Origin: Polluticoccus soli
GTDB taxonomy: Bacteria > Bacteroidota > Bacteroidia > Chitinophagales > Chitinophagaceae
Direction of reading: 5' to 3'
Length of the DNA stretch: 64,000 bases
Assembly (NCBI RefSeq): GCF_029269745.1
Contig: NZ_JARJHT010000001.1
Coordinates: forward strand, 1,178,001 to 1,242,000
The notes beneath the pieces are model-generated. The model ran no database searches. It was not told the origin of the DNA and worked only from the letters and a program-made list of their open reading frames with translations. Position 1 is the stretch's first letter. Each line of letters starts with the position of its first letter. The translations under genes and the position numbers were made by a program. Of this stretch, positions 32,677-42,230 are shown piece by piece.

Positions 32677-35124
32677 ATGAACAGAGCTATCCGTAGAGTG
32701 GCGGTAGTAGGCAGCGGGGTTATGGGGAGTAGGATCGCGGCGCATTTCGCAGGTATTGGTGTACAGGTATTATTGCTGGACATTGTGCCCAACGAACTGA
32801 ACGACGCAGAGAAGGCCAAAAGCCTCACACTTGAAAACAAACAGGTAAGAAACAGGATCGTAAACGACGCACTGCAGGCAACACTGAAGGGCAAACCTTC
32901 GGCAGTTTATTCCAAAGCAGTAGCCAGCAAGATACAGACCGGGAATATTGAAGATGATCTGCCAAAGATCGCCGAGTGCGATTGGGTGATAGAAGTGGTG
33001 ATAGAACGACTGGACATCAAGCAAAAGATATTTGAGCGCATAGAGCAGTACCGCAAGCCCGGTACGCTGATCACCTCCAATACATCGGGGATTCCGATAC
33101 GGATGATGGCGGAAGGCCGGAGCGAGGACTTCCGGAAGCATTTCTGCGGGACGCACTTTTTCAATCCACCGCGCTACCTGCGGTTACTAGAGATCATACC
33201 GGCGCCGGATACCAAACCGGAAGTCATCAGTTTCCTGATGGATTACGGCAGCAGGTTCCTGGGTAAAACCACGGTATTGTGCAAAGACACCCCAGCGTTT
33301 ATTGCCAACCGTGTAGGTGTATTTGGCTTTATGGCTGTGTTTAAGGTCATGCATCAGCTTGGACTGAATATCGATGACGTAGATACCCTCACTGGTCCGG
33401 TAATGGGCCGACCCAAATCCGCAACTTTCCGTACCGGCGACGTGGTAGGTCTTGACACGCTGGTGCATGTGGCTAAAGCTCTGCCACAAAACGTGCCCAA
33501 CGATGAGATGAAGGAGCTATTCAACTTGCCTCCTTTCATCGAAAAAATGATAGAAAATAAATGGTTTGGCGATAAAACAGGGCAGGGTTTTTATAAGAAA
33601 GTAAAGGCACCATTCACTGCATCACCCGAAGCAAGAGGCGATGAAAAACAGGTAGTAATGCCTAAGAGTGAAATATTTACGCTAAACCTGGAGACCATGG
33701 AATATGGCCCAAAGCAGAAGTCAAAGTTTGCCACCCTGGAAACTGCGAAGCCAATAGAAGAGCTTCCTGCCAGGTTGAAAGCTTTGTATGCCGGACAGGA
33801 TAAAGCAGGTGAATTCTACCGCCTGTTTCACCACCTGATATTCGCCTATGCCAGCAACCGTGTTCCCGAAATTGCCGATGAGGTCTACAAAATAGACGAT
33901 GCGCTTAAAGCCGGTTTCGGCTGGGAATTAGGTGCGTTTGAAAGCTGGGATGTGCTGGGTGTAGAGAAAGTGCTGGAGCACATGAAAGCAGGCAACGTAA
34001 AACCTGCGGCATGGGTGGAAGAGATGGTCGCCAAAGGCAACAAGACCTTTTACAAAAATGAAGATGGCAAAAAGAAATACTACGATATCCATACTCAGTC
34101 TTACGAGGCAATTCCAGGCACAGATACATTTATCCTGCTGGAAAATCTTAGCGATAAAGTTGTTTGGAGTAATAGCGCCTGCAAGCTGGTAGATATTGGT
34201 GACGATGTAGTAGCTCTGCAATGGAGCACCAAGATGAACAGCATAGGCGGGGAAGTATTGGCTGGCGTGAATAAAGCTGTTGCAATAGCTGAAGAGAAAT
34301 ACAAAGGTCTGGTCATAGCCAACAGCGGCCCCAACTTCAGTGCAGGCGCCAATGTGGGCCTTATCTTCATGTTTGCAGCCGAGCAGGAATACGATGAGCT
34401 GGATATGGCCATCAGGCAATTTCAGAACAGCACTATGCGTTTGCGTTATAGTAGCGTTCCTGTAGTAGTAGCACCACACGGGCTGACACTGGGTGGTGGC
34501 TGTGAAATGTGCCTACATGCTGATGCTGTACAAGCAGCCGCCGAAAGCTATATCGGGTTAGTGGAACTAGGCGTAGGCCTGATACCCGGCGGTGGCGGTA
34601 CGAAGGAAATGGCCGTGCGCGCCGGCGACCGTATCATAAAAGAAGATATAGAGGTTAACTACCTGCAGCAATTGTTCATCAACGTAGGCACGGCCAAAGT
34701 ATCAACGTCGGCACATGAAGCGTTCGACAATTTCGTGCTTCGCAAAGGCACTGATAGTATATCGATGAACCAGGATAGGCGCATAGCAGATGCCAAGCGA
34801 AAAGTGCTGGCAATGTATGAGCTGGGATATACACAGCCCTCTATGCGCGCAGACATTAAGGTTCAGGGCCGTGGCGGTATGGGTGGTTTGTTGAGCGGCC
34901 TGCATGCTATGCGGTTAGGCAACTACATCAGCGATTACGATCAATTCCTTGCTCAGAAACTGGCCTATGTGATATGCGGTGGCGATCTGTCGGCAGCTAC
35001 AACAGTGACCGAGCAATACCTGCTCGACCTGGAGCGGGAAACCTTCCTGAGCCTGTGCGGACAAAAGAAAACATTGGAACGATTGCAAAGTATTTTACAA
35101 ACCGGTAAACCCTTAAGAAACTAA
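32677..35124 (+). CDS. 3-hydroxyacyl-CoA dehydrogenase / enoyl-CoA hydratase fusion (FadN type)
   Basis: An 815-residue bifunctional beta-oxidation enzyme. The domain order is reversed relative to E. coli FadB: the dehydrogenase comes first. The NAD site is VAVVGSGVMGSRIAAHFAG at residues 8-26. The catalytic His is in CGTHFFNPPRYLRLLEI, and the C-terminal dehydrogenase domain includes GVFGFMAVFKVMHQLGL. From about residue 500 is a crotonase fold. Its oxyanion loop is in FSAGANVGLIF, one catalytic Glu is in GGGCEMCLHAD, and another is in GLVELGVGLIPGGGG. It is likely used in fatty acid breakdown with a thiolase encoded elsewhere. A TPR protein follows on the same strand 34 bp later. Confidence 0.93.
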   Translation: MNRAIRRVAVVGSGVMGSRIAAHFAGIGVQVLLLDIVPNELNDAEKAKSLTLENKQVRNRIVNDALQATLKGKPSAVYSKAVASKIQTGNIEDDLPKIAECDWVIEVVIERLDIKQKIFERIEQYRKPGTLITSNTSGIPIRMMAEGRSEDFRKHFCGTHFFNPPRYLRLLEIIPAPDTKPEVISFLMDYGSRFLGKTTVLCKDTPAFIANRVGVFGFMAVFKVMHQLGLNIDDVDTLTGPVMGRPKSATFRTGDVVGLDTLVHVAKALPQNVPNDEMKELFNLPPFIEKMIENKWFGDKTGQGFYKKVKAPFTASPEARGDEKQVVMPKSEIFTLNLETMEYGPKQKSKFATLETAKPIEELPARLKALYAGQDKAGEFYRLFHHLIFAYASNRVPEIADEVYKIDDALKAGFGWELGAFESWDVLGVEKVLEHMKAGNVKPAAWVEEMVAKGNKTFYKNEDGKKKYYDIHTQSYEAIPGTDTFILLENLSDKVVWSNSACKLVDIGDDVVALQWSTKMNSIGGEVLAGVNKAVAIAEEKYKGLVIANSGPNFSAGANVGLIFMFAAEQEYDELDMAIRQFQNSTMRLRYSSVPVVVAPHGLTLGGGCEMCLHADAVQAAAESYIGLVELGVGLIPGGGGTKEMAVRAGDRIIKEDIEVNYLQQLFINVGTAKVSTSAHEAFDNFVLRKGTDSISMNQDRRIADAKRKVLAMYELGYTQPSMRADIKVQGRGGMGGLLSGLHAMRLGNYISDYDQFLAQKLAYVICGGDLSAATTVTEQYLLDLERETFLSLCGQKKTLERLQSILQTGKPLRN

Positions 35125-35158
35125 GACAATGACTAACGTGAGAAAAGGAGTGTGGAGA

Positions 35159-36985
35159 ATGAAACGTGAATTATATAAACTACTGCTGATGGTGTTACTG
35201 GCAATCTTGCCTGCACTATCATTCGCGCAGGGCGATCCTATTACACAGGCTCGCATATTCGTAGAACAGAAGCAGTACGAAAAAGCAATAGACATCTACA
35301 AAAAACTGTACGACCAAAACCCGACCAATGCCGACGTGTACACGGAGTACCTGAATGTGTTGATACAATCGAAAGATCTGAAGGGTGCTGAAAAGCTGGT
35401 TGGCGAACAGCAAAAAATGCGACAGCATCATCCGCTGAGTTATGTGGATATGGGTCGTGTGTATTTAGCAGCTGGTAAAGACAAAAAAGCTGAGGAGCAG
35501 TTTGACGAAGCTATTAAGTTCATTAACGGCGACGATCTGATGACGCAGCAAATAGCTAATGCATTTAGTACACTTGGTCGTGATGACTACACGCTGAAGA
35601 CCTACGAACGCGCACGTGATATTCTCAAGAACCCTTACTTCTATAGCGGCCCAATGTCAAGGTTATATGCCAAGAGCGGCCAGATAGAGAAAGCAATCAA
35701 CACGCTGTTAGAAGCAGGTCCGGGTCAGCAGGGCATGCTGGAAGATACCAAAGCTACATTGCTGGAATTTTTAGGCACCGATAAAAAGAATCTGCAACAG
35801 GCGCAGAAAACGCTGGTGAAAAAAATAAACGAGCAACCAGAGAATCCATACTACGCCGAGCTGTTGACATGGCTGTATACACAACGCGATGATTGGGATG
35901 GTGCCTTATTGCAGATAGAAGCATTGGACGAGCGCAACAAGGAGAATGGAGACCGACTGCTAGAGTTTGCACGCTATGCAGCGAAGGAGGATAAATATGA
36001 ATATGCTATAAAAGGCTACGATGCCATAATAGCTAAGGGCGCCAAATTGCCTTACTATAGTCTGGCCAAAAGTGAAAAACTTGGTGTATTGTTCGCCCAA
36101 CTGCAGGCCAATTATGCATACAAGCCTTCGGACGTAGCCACTGTACAAAAAGAATACGAAGCCTTCTTTGCAGAATTCCCGCAGTATTATACTTCAGAAT
36201 CCATTAGGGACTATGCCAGGCTGGAAGCACGTTACGCCAACAACCCGCAAAAGGCTGTAGACCTTTTGACGAAAGCCTTGGAGCAACCGGCGTTGCGCAA
36301 GGATATCGCCGGCAGGGTAAAACTCGACCTGGGCGATTACTATATCCTTACAGGAAAGGTATGGGAAGCATCACTATTATATAGCCAGGTGGATAAAGAT
36401 TTTCGCGAAGACCTGCTGGGCGAAGAAGCTCGTTTCAGAAACGCCAAGCTCGCATATTACCGCGGCGACTTTCAATGGGCTGAAGGACAGCTTTCGGTAT
36501 TGAAAGCCTCAACCTCTGAACTGATCGCTAACGACGCTCTGTACCTATCGGTATTGATACTGGAGAATATTACGCCTGACAGCAACTTCGTACCCATACG
36601 CCGGTTCGCCTATGCCGACCTGCTGACGTTCCAAAACAAGGATAAAGAAGCGGAGACACTGCTGGATAGCCTGCTTACAGCCTTCCCGGAACATCCGTTG
36701 AAAGATGATATCCTGATGCAGAAAGCCGAACTTGCCGAGAAGCATCGTGAATACGCAAGAGCGCTCACCTTCCTGAAAGAGATACATGACAAACATGCAG
36801 AGGACGTATTGGGCGATGACGCTGTGTTCAAAATAGCTGACATTAATGAACGCTACCTGAAGCAGAATGACGAAGCCAAAAAATACTATGAGCTGCTAAT
36901 AGTGAATTATCCTGGAAGCACGTATGTGCAGGTCGCACGCAATAGACTAGCGGCACTACAAACGGGCACACCCGCTATACCTTAA
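35159..36985 (+). CDS. Exported tetratricopeptide repeat protein
   Basis: A 608-residue TPR protein with a signal peptide (KLLLMVLLAILPALSFAQG). The start is set at the ATG at 35159, because AAAGGAG lies at the right distance before it and the signal peptide starts there; an upstream ATG would add ten charged residues. TPR helix pairs recur through the whole length, for example ARIFVEQKQYEKAIDIYKKL, VYLAAGKDKKAEEQFDEAI and EKHREYARALTFLKEIHDK, with Leu/Ala spacing. Its likely role is as a periplasmic or outer-membrane protein scaffold. It follows the beta-oxidation fusion after 34 bp and precedes comEC by 17 bp. Function otherwise unknown. Confidence 0.85.
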   Translation: MKRELYKLLLMVLLAILPALSFAQGDPITQARIFVEQKQYEKAIDIYKKLYDQNPTNADVYTEYLNVLIQSKDLKGAEKLVGEQQKMRQHHPLSYVDMGRVYLAAGKDKKAEEQFDEAIKFINGDDLMTQQIANAFSTLGRDDYTLKTYERARDILKNPYFYSGPMSRLYAKSGQIEKAINTLLEAGPGQQGMLEDTKATLLEFLGTDKKNLQQAQKTLVKKINEQPENPYYAELLTWLYTQRDDWDGALLQIEALDERNKENGDRLLEFARYAAKEDKYEYAIKGYDAIIAKGAKLPYYSLAKSEKLGVLFAQLQANYAYKPSDVATVQKEYEAFFAEFPQYYTSESIRDYARLEARYANNPQKAVDLLTKALEQPALRKDIAGRVKLDLGDYYILTGKVWEASLLYSQVDKDFREDLLGEEARFRNAKLAYYRGDFQWAEGQLSVLKASTSELIANDALYLSVLILENITPDSNFVPIRRFAYADLLTFQNKDKEAETLLDSLLTAFPEHPLKDDILMQKAELAEKHREYARALTFLKEIHDKHAEDVLGDDAVFKIADINERYLKQNDEAKKYYELLIVNYPGSTYVQVARNRLAALQTGTPAIP

Positions 36986-36989
36986 TTAC

Positions 36990-36997
36990 TATCTTTA
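36990..36997 (+). promoter_or_regulatory. Near-consensus -7 box TATCTTTA abutting comEC
   Basis: TATCTTTA differs at one position from TAnnTTTG and lies 5 nt before the comEC ATG, the same placement as at gltX and pheS. Confidence 0.3.
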
Positions 36998-37002
36998 CCG
37001 GT

Positions 37003-39066
37003 ATGAAGCAATGGCCGGTAAATAAAGCTGACTTCTGGGAGCAGGCGCCTTTTACAAGGCTACTGTTGCCGCTGATAGCAGGCATTGCTGTTTATAACGA
37101 CATCAACTTAACTTTCAATACTATTATAACAGGCATAACAATATGCCTGTTGCTATTTATAGTAGTTGCTTTGGCCCGCAAGCAACACACAGCCGTTCGC
37201 ATTGTGCATTTTGTATTGCTGCATGCTGTGGTCATTCTTTCAGCTTGGGCTCTGTGCTTTTTAAATGATGTTCGCAACAATAAAGACTGGTTTGGCAAAC
37301 AGGTATCAACCGCGGATGCGTTCGTCGCAACCATTGCAGAGCCGCCGGCTGAAAAAGAGAAAACATGGAAACTGGAAGTGAATGTTCTGGGTAGCATCAA
37401 AGGAACCATGCTTTCGAAAACTTCTGGCAGTGCATTCGTGTACGTCTTCAAATACGGCGATCATTTTCCTTTCAAACAAGGCGACACCGTATTCCTGCCC
37501 AACAATTGGCAGCCGATAAAAAACGCGGGCAATCCTTTCGAGTTTGACTATGCACGCTACACGGCACAGCATAACTTGTATTTCCAGCAGTTTCTTGCAC
37601 AGAGTGATATAAGGTTATTCAACCGAAGCACTAGTCTTGCATGGACAGATGAAGTACACAACTGGTGCATGGCGCGCCTTCAAACATTTATCTCTGATAA
37701 ACAAACGCTGGGCCTGATACAGGCAATGCTGATAGGTGACGAAGCAAATCTTGACAGCGAACTAAGGCAGGCTTATTCCGAAACAGGCATTATTCATGTT
37801 ATTGTTATCTCCGGTTCGCACATTGCGTTTTTCTTTTTCATTATCACCTTTTGTCTTGGCTGGATCAGGAGTAAAAAATATCGTTGGATAAAATACGCGT
37901 TGGCCTTGCCGCTAATCTGGGCGTATGTATTAATATCCGGAGCACCGCCGTCTGCTGTGCGTGCAGCCATCATGTTCTCCATTCTGGGTGTCGGCTTTAT
38001 CTTCCAGAAACAACCCAATAGTTTGAATCAATTATTTGCGGCAGCTTTCGTTCTATTGTGTGTGCAGCCAATGTGGTTGTATTCTGTGGGCTTTCAGCTG
38101 TCGTTTATCGCAGTGCTGTCACTGATAGTTTTCTACAAACCTATCTACAACCTATGGCAACCTTCCCATGCCATAACGCGCGGGCTCTGGGGAACGATCG
38201 TTGCGAGTATTGCTGCCGAAATTTTAGTTGCACCGTTAGTGGTTTACTATTTCCATTTGTTCCCGCTAATGTTCATTATAGCCAACGTCGCAGCCTTCCT
38301 TTTTATGGGTATTGTGTTGGTAGCCGGCATGCTGATCATCGCATTCAGCTCTATGGCACCAGTAGCACATTTGCTGGCTATCGTGACAACATGGCTGACT
38401 TCAGTGTTTCACACATTCGTATTCAACATACAGCAATTCAATCCAGCTTCACTGCTGCATCTAAATATCACAACCATCGAAATGGTATTGCTGTATGGCA
38501 CCATTACCCTTGCTGCTATTTACTTTTTCAAAAAGAAAAGACCTGTCTTATTTGTAGCACTAGCAACGTTCTGTGTTTTAGTGATATCATTGGGCGTCAG
38601 TCGCTGGCAGGCATTGCACCAGCAAAGACTAATCGTCTATAATATTAACCACATCAATCACATCGAACTTATAGAAGGCTGGAAGTACTCAGTGCTCAAT
38701 TCGGATACCAGCCTTACCGAAAAGCAGCGCACCTATGCATTAAAACCAGCACAGGTCGGCTGGTATGCATGGGAAGGAACGACATCGCTGAACACCAGGT
38801 CTTTTGAAATAGTTGGCAAAAAAGTTTTGATATTAGACTCTGCGACTGCCATGGCGTCCGTGCCCTCAGATTATATTATTGTCAATTTCAAGCCCAAACC
38901 CCGTCAGCTGGCTGAGATCAACGCGCTGTACCACCCACAAAAGATAATCCTGGGCAGCCATGTATCGCGCAGCCAATCAATAAAATGCAAGCAGGTCTGC
39001 GATAGCCTGCACATACCCATGCACGCCACCCAGACGGATGGCGCCTTTATACTGCCAGGCTTATAA
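37003..39066 (+). CDS. comEC: ComEC/Rec2-family competence channel protein
   Basis: A 687-residue inner-membrane protein related to ComEC, which carries single-stranded DNA across the membrane during natural transformation. The N-terminal part (~1-220) holds two membrane segments and the soluble DUF4131/OB-like region (VYVFKYGDHFPFKQGDTVFL). The competence domain follows, with the family motif in AMLIGDEANLDSELRQAYSE and IVISGSHIAFFFF, and 8 or so more membrane segments to about residue 530. The last ~140 residues are soluble but lack the HxHxDH metal site of the nuclease-like domain in Bacillus ComEC. Other competence genes are not nearby. It precedes purH by 61 bp. Confidence 0.9.
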   Translation: MKQWPVNKADFWEQAPFTRLLLPLIAGIAVYNDINLTFNTIITGITICLLLFIVVALARKQHTAVRIVHFVLLHAVVILSAWALCFLNDVRNNKDWFGKQVSTADAFVATIAEPPAEKEKTWKLEVNVLGSIKGTMLSKTSGSAFVYVFKYGDHFPFKQGDTVFLPNNWQPIKNAGNPFEFDYARYTAQHNLYFQQFLAQSDIRLFNRSTSLAWTDEVHNWCMARLQTFISDKQTLGLIQAMLIGDEANLDSELRQAYSETGIIHVIVISGSHIAFFFFIITFCLGWIRSKKYRWIKYALALPLIWAYVLISGAPPSAVRAAIMFSILGVGFIFQKQPNSLNQLFAAAFVLLCVQPMWLYSVGFQLSFIAVLSLIVFYKPIYNLWQPSHAITRGLWGTIVASIAAEILVAPLVVYYFHLFPLMFIIANVAAFLFMGIVLVAGMLIIAFSSMAPVAHLLAIVTTWLTSVFHTFVFNIQQFNPASLLHLNITTIEMVLLYGTITLAAIYFFKKKRPVLFVALATFCVLVISLGVSRWQALHQQRLIVYNINHINHIELIEGWKYSVLNSDTSLTEKQRTYALKPAQVGWYAWEGTTSLNTRSFEIVGKKVLILDSATAMASVPSDYIIVNFKPKPRQLAEINALYHPQKIILGSHVSRSQSIKCKQVCDSLHIPMHATQTDGAFILPGL

Positions 39067-39127
39067 CGGCTATGTCGCCTAACCTTCCTATCTTCGCGGC
39101 TCAAAACATAGATTAAAGTTTCTTTTT

Positions 39128-40639
39128 ATGAACCGCCGTATTCAATCTGCACTGATATCTGTTTTCTATAAAGATGGCCTGGAACCGATCGTTCGCAAGC
39201 TGAACGAACTGGGAGTAACTATTTACTCTACGGGTGGAACGCAGACCTTTATCGAGCAACTGGGCATTCCGTGCACGGCGGTTGAAACTGTTACCAGCTA
39301 TCCTTCTATCCTGGGTGGCCGCGTAAAAACCCTGCATCCTAAAGTATTCGGTGGTATCCTGGCTCGTCGCGATTTCGAAGACGATCAGAAACACGTAGCT
39401 GAATACGAGATTCCCCTGCTCGACCTGGTGATCGTTGACCTGTATCCGTTCGAGGAAACAGTAAAAAGCACCAACGACGAGAAAACTATCATCGAGAAAA
39501 TCGACATCGGTGGTGTATCGCTGATACGTGCTGCCGGTAAGAATTATAAAGACGTTTGCATCGTAGCATCACGCAACCAATACGGCTCGCTGTTGGAGCT
39601 GCTGCAATCACAAAACGGTGAAACAACTATTGAAAACCGTCGTGCTTTTGCTGCTGCAGCTTTTGCTGAGTGCGCACACTACGATGTAGCTATCGCTTCT
39701 TATTTCAACCAGGAGCATAGCAGTTCATTCCAAATGTCTGTCGGTAATGAAAAATCACTTCGCTACGGCGAAAACCCACACCAGTCGGCGGCGTTCTATG
39801 GTGATATTGATGCTATCTTCGACAAGCTGAATGGTAAAGAACTTTCTTACAACAACCTTGTTGATACAGATGCTGCCTGCCAGATCATTTCAGAATTCAG
39901 CAAGCCAGCGTTTGCCATCATCAAACACACCAACGTGTGTGGCGTTGCAGAACGTGGTGATGTAGTGAGCGCATGGGAAGCTGCACTTGCCGGCGATCCT
40001 GAAAGTGCTTTCGGTGGTGTGCTCATCACCAACCAGCCGATCACATTGGAAGTAGCACAAAAGATCAACGAACTCTTCTTCGAAATACTGGTAGCGCCTT
40101 CATTCAATGAAGATGCGTTAGCATTGCTGAAAGGCAAGAAGAACCGTATACTGCTACTGCAAAAAGAATCATTCTTCCCTCAACGCGAATACAAGCGTAT
40201 ACTGAACGGTGTGCTGGTGCAGGAAGCCGATAAGACCAACTATGCAGAATGGATGGAAGCCGGCGCGCAGGATACCACTGACGAGCAGAAACAAGACCTG
40301 GTATTTGCCAACATCGTGTGCAAGCACCTCAAGTCGAACGCTATCGCACTGGTAAAAGACAAGCAACTGATCGGTAAAGGTTGCGGCCAAACCAGCCGCA
40401 TCGATGCGCTTCGCCAGGCTTTGGACAAGTCGAAACAATTCGGCTTCAAGCTGGAAGGTGCAGTATTGGCATCAGACGCGTTCTTCCCGTTCGATGATTG
40501 CGCGAGGATGGCTCACGAGGCAGGTATCAAAGCGATCATTCAGCCGGGTGGCTCTATGCGCGACAACGACACTATCCAGTACTGCAAAGAGCAGGGGATG
40601 GCGCTCGTGCTGACACAAACTCGTCACTTTAAGCACTAA
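39128..40639 (+). CDS. purH: Bifunctional AICAR formyltransferase / IMP cyclohydrolase
   Basis: PurH catalyses the last two steps to IMP, using 10-formyl-tetrahydrofolate. The 503-residue protein starts with the MGS-like cyclohydrolase domain (ISVFYKDGLEPIVRKLNELG, YSTGGTQTFIEQLG, GGRVKTLHPKVFGGIL). The AICAR transformylase domain has LRYGENPHQSAAFYGD with the folate/AICAR-binding His and Lys region, FAIIKHTNVCGVAE, SAFGGVLITN, and DAFFPFDDCARMAHEAG near the end. Length and motifs are complete. A near-consensus box TATCTTCG (39080-39087) lies 40 nt upstream. A GNAT gene follows after 18 bp and may be co-transcribed. Confidence 0.97.
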   Translation: MNRRIQSALISVFYKDGLEPIVRKLNELGVTIYSTGGTQTFIEQLGIPCTAVETVTSYPSILGGRVKTLHPKVFGGILARRDFEDDQKHVAEYEIPLLDLVIVDLYPFEETVKSTNDEKTIIEKIDIGGVSLIRAAGKNYKDVCIVASRNQYGSLLELLQSQNGETTIENRRAFAAAAFAECAHYDVAIASYFNQEHSSSFQMSVGNEKSLRYGENPHQSAAFYGDIDAIFDKLNGKELSYNNLVDTDAACQIISEFSKPAFAIIKHTNVCGVAERGDVVSAWEAALAGDPESAFGGVLITNQPITLEVAQKINELFFEILVAPSFNEDALALLKGKKNRILLLQKESFFPQREYKRILNGVLVQEADKTNYAEWMEAGAQDTTDEQKQDLVFANIVCKHLKSNAIALVKDKQLIGKGCGQTSRIDALRQALDKSKQFGFKLEGAVLASDAFFPFDDCARMAHEAGIKAIIQPGGSMRDNDTIQYCKEQGMALVLTQTRHFKH

Positions 40640-40657
40640 TTACTATTTTCACGGTCT

Positions 40658-41209
40658 ATGGTTTCTATACTCATAGACAATGAGTTATTGCTCCGTTCGT
40701 TTCAACCGGACGATGCCCCTGCTTTGTTCAAAGCGGTAGATGAATCGCGTATGCACCTGAGGTCGTGGCTGCGTTGGGTAGATGCTACCACCAAACAGGA
40801 GCATATCCTGCAGTTCATACAACGCACCCAACAGCAGCTGCATAACCAGCAAGCGTTGGAGCTAGGCATCTTCCATAACCGCGACATCATTGGCGGCATT
40901 GGCATGCACGACTGGGACCATCTGTTGAAGAAAGCGCAGCTGGGTTACTGGATCAAGAAAGAATACGAAGGTCAGGGCATTATCAATAAATGCCTTGTTC
41001 GCTTTATAGATTTCCTGTTCGAGAAACCGGGCCTCAATAAGATAGAGATCCACTTTATGCCTGCTAACAAACGTAGCGCCAAAGTAGCCGAAAGGCTTGG
41101 CTGCAAAGTAGAGGGTGTCATCCGCCAGAGCTATTTCATGAACGGCAGGTTAGAAGACCTGGTTATCACAGGCCTGCTAAAAACTGAGTGGAAGAGCCCT
41201 AATAATTAG
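40658..41209 (+). CDS. RimJ/RimL-type GNAT acetyltransferase
   Basis: A 183-residue N-acetyltransferase of the RimJ/RimL group. The opening LLLRSFQPDDAPALFKAV is typical. The acetyl-CoA segment is LGYWIKKEYEGQGIINKCL, and IEIHFMPANKRSAKVAERLG is the usual mid-late motif. It ends GVIRQSYFMNGRLEDLVIT. Such enzymes modify protein N-termini or small amines; the target is not readable. It lies 18 bp after purH on the same strand. Its stop overlaps the stop of the convergent lpxD gene by 4 bp, so there is no room for a terminator between the two. Confidence 0.9.
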   Translation: MVSILIDNELLLRSFQPDDAPALFKAVDESRMHLRSWLRWVDATTKQEHILQFIQRTQQQLHNQQALELGIFHNRDIIGGIGMHDWDHLLKKAQLGYWIKKEYEGQGIINKCLVRFIDFLFEKPGLNKIEIHFMPANKRSAKVAERLGCKVEGVIRQSYFMNGRLEDLVITGLLKTEWKSPNN

Positions 41210-42159
41210 ATATTCTTTGGGTTGGTGATCTTATCCCAGATCTCAGGAATACGTTTGATCCAGTTGAACTCACGCATTTTGGAGCGCGCGTCTTCGACGG
41301 GACTACCAAAGTAAACTTTGCCGCCTTCGATGCTCTGAGCAACGCCGCTTTGCGCATACACTATAGCACCCTGGCCGATGGTCAGATCTTTACTTACACC
41401 TACCTGTCCCCAGAGTATTACTTCGTCTTGTATGATGGCTTTGCCGCCAACGCCCACCTGCGCGGCAAACAGGCAATTGCGGCCTATTACCGCACCATGG
41501 CCAATGTGGATATGGTTATCAAGCTTGGTGCCGAGACCAATGATGGTATCGCCGCTTACACCTTTGTCGATAGTACAGCACGCGCCTATTTCTACATCAT
41601 TCTCTATGATGACACGACCACAGCTTTCCAGTTTATCGTATTGTGACTTCAGTTCTTTCCGGCGCTTGAAATAGAAAGCATCTGCGCCAATAACAGAACC
41701 GGCGTGGATGATCACATTGTCGCCAATAATAACGTGGTCGTAAATGGTTACGTTAGGATGTATCAGACAGTTTTTACCGATCTGCACATGGTTGCCTATG
41801 AACACGCCGGGCTGTATATGTGTATCGTCACCGATGATAGCTGTATCGCTGATCATCTTATTGGCAGGCTCGAACGGGCGGAAGTGCTTTACAATTTTCA
41901 CGTATGCACTGAACGGATCAGGGTGTACCAGCAGGGTTTTGCCTTGTGGACATTCAACTTTTTTGTTGATGATAATAATCGTCGCAGCCGAAAGCAGGCA
42001 TTTATTGTAATACTTCTCAAAGTCAACAAACGAAATATCACCCGGAATCACTTTGTGTATCTCATTGATACCCGTAGCCATCTGTTCTGTATCGCCTACC
42101 AATTCCGCTCCAGTAAATTCTGCCAGCCATTGTACAGACACCGCCTGCTCAAACCTCAT
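41206..42159 (-). CDS. lpxD: UDP-3-O-acylglucosamine N-acyltransferase LpxD
   Basis: LpxD adds the N-linked 3-hydroxyacyl chain in the third step of lipid A synthesis. The start is set at the ATG at 42159 (MRFEQAVSVQWLAEF, 317 aa). The longer frame would run into the divergent gene. The N-terminal uridine-binding domain (residues 1-100) ends around VHPDPFSAYVKIVKHF. It is followed by many hexapeptide repeats of a left-handed beta-helix (IGKNCLIHPNVTIYDHVIIG, VIGADAFYFKRR, IHIGHGAVIGRNCLFAAQVG with the catalytic His). The C-terminal tail AREFNW-like helix is present as SKMREFNWIKRIPEIWD. No lpxA, lpxB or fabZ neighbours were found, so it stands alone. Confidence 0.95.
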   Translation of the reverse strand: MRFEQAVSVQWLAEFTGAELVGDTEQMATGINEIHKVIPGDISFVDFEKYYNKCLLSAATIIIINKKVECPQGKTLLVHPDPFSAYVKIVKHFRPFEPANKMISDTAIIGDDTHIQPGVFIGNHVQIGKNCLIHPNVTIYDHVIIGDNVIIHAGSVIGADAFYFKRRKELKSQYDKLESCGRVIIENDVEIGACCTIDKGVSGDTIIGLGTKLDNHIHIGHGAVIGRNCLFAAQVGVGGKAIIQDEVILWGQVGVSKDLTIGQGAIVYAQSGVAQSIEGGKVYFGSPVEDARSKMREFNWIKRIPEIWDKITNPKNI

Positions 42160-42176
42160 ACGTAAAAAAGTTTCCG

Positions 42177-42184
42177 CAAAAGTA
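42177..42184 (-). promoter_or_regulatory. lpxD -7 box TACTTTTG
   Basis: Minus-strand TACTTTTG fits TAnnTTTG 17 nt before the lpxD ATG. A CTTG at the -33 side (42204-42201, 16-nt spacer) is a partial match. It is divergent from the box at 42211. Confidence 0.5.
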
Positions 42185-42210
42185 CTATAACGGCGGCAAC
42201 CAAGGCAGTA

Positions 42211-42218
42211 TATATTTG
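42211..42218 (+). promoter_or_regulatory. -7 box TATATTTG of the class IV aminotransferase gene
   Basis: TATATTTG fits TAnnTTTG and lies 12 nt before the ATG at 42231. Together with the box at 42177 it makes a compact divergent promoter within a 71-bp gap. Confidence 0.5.
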
Positions 42219-42230
42219 CAATAACAGCTA

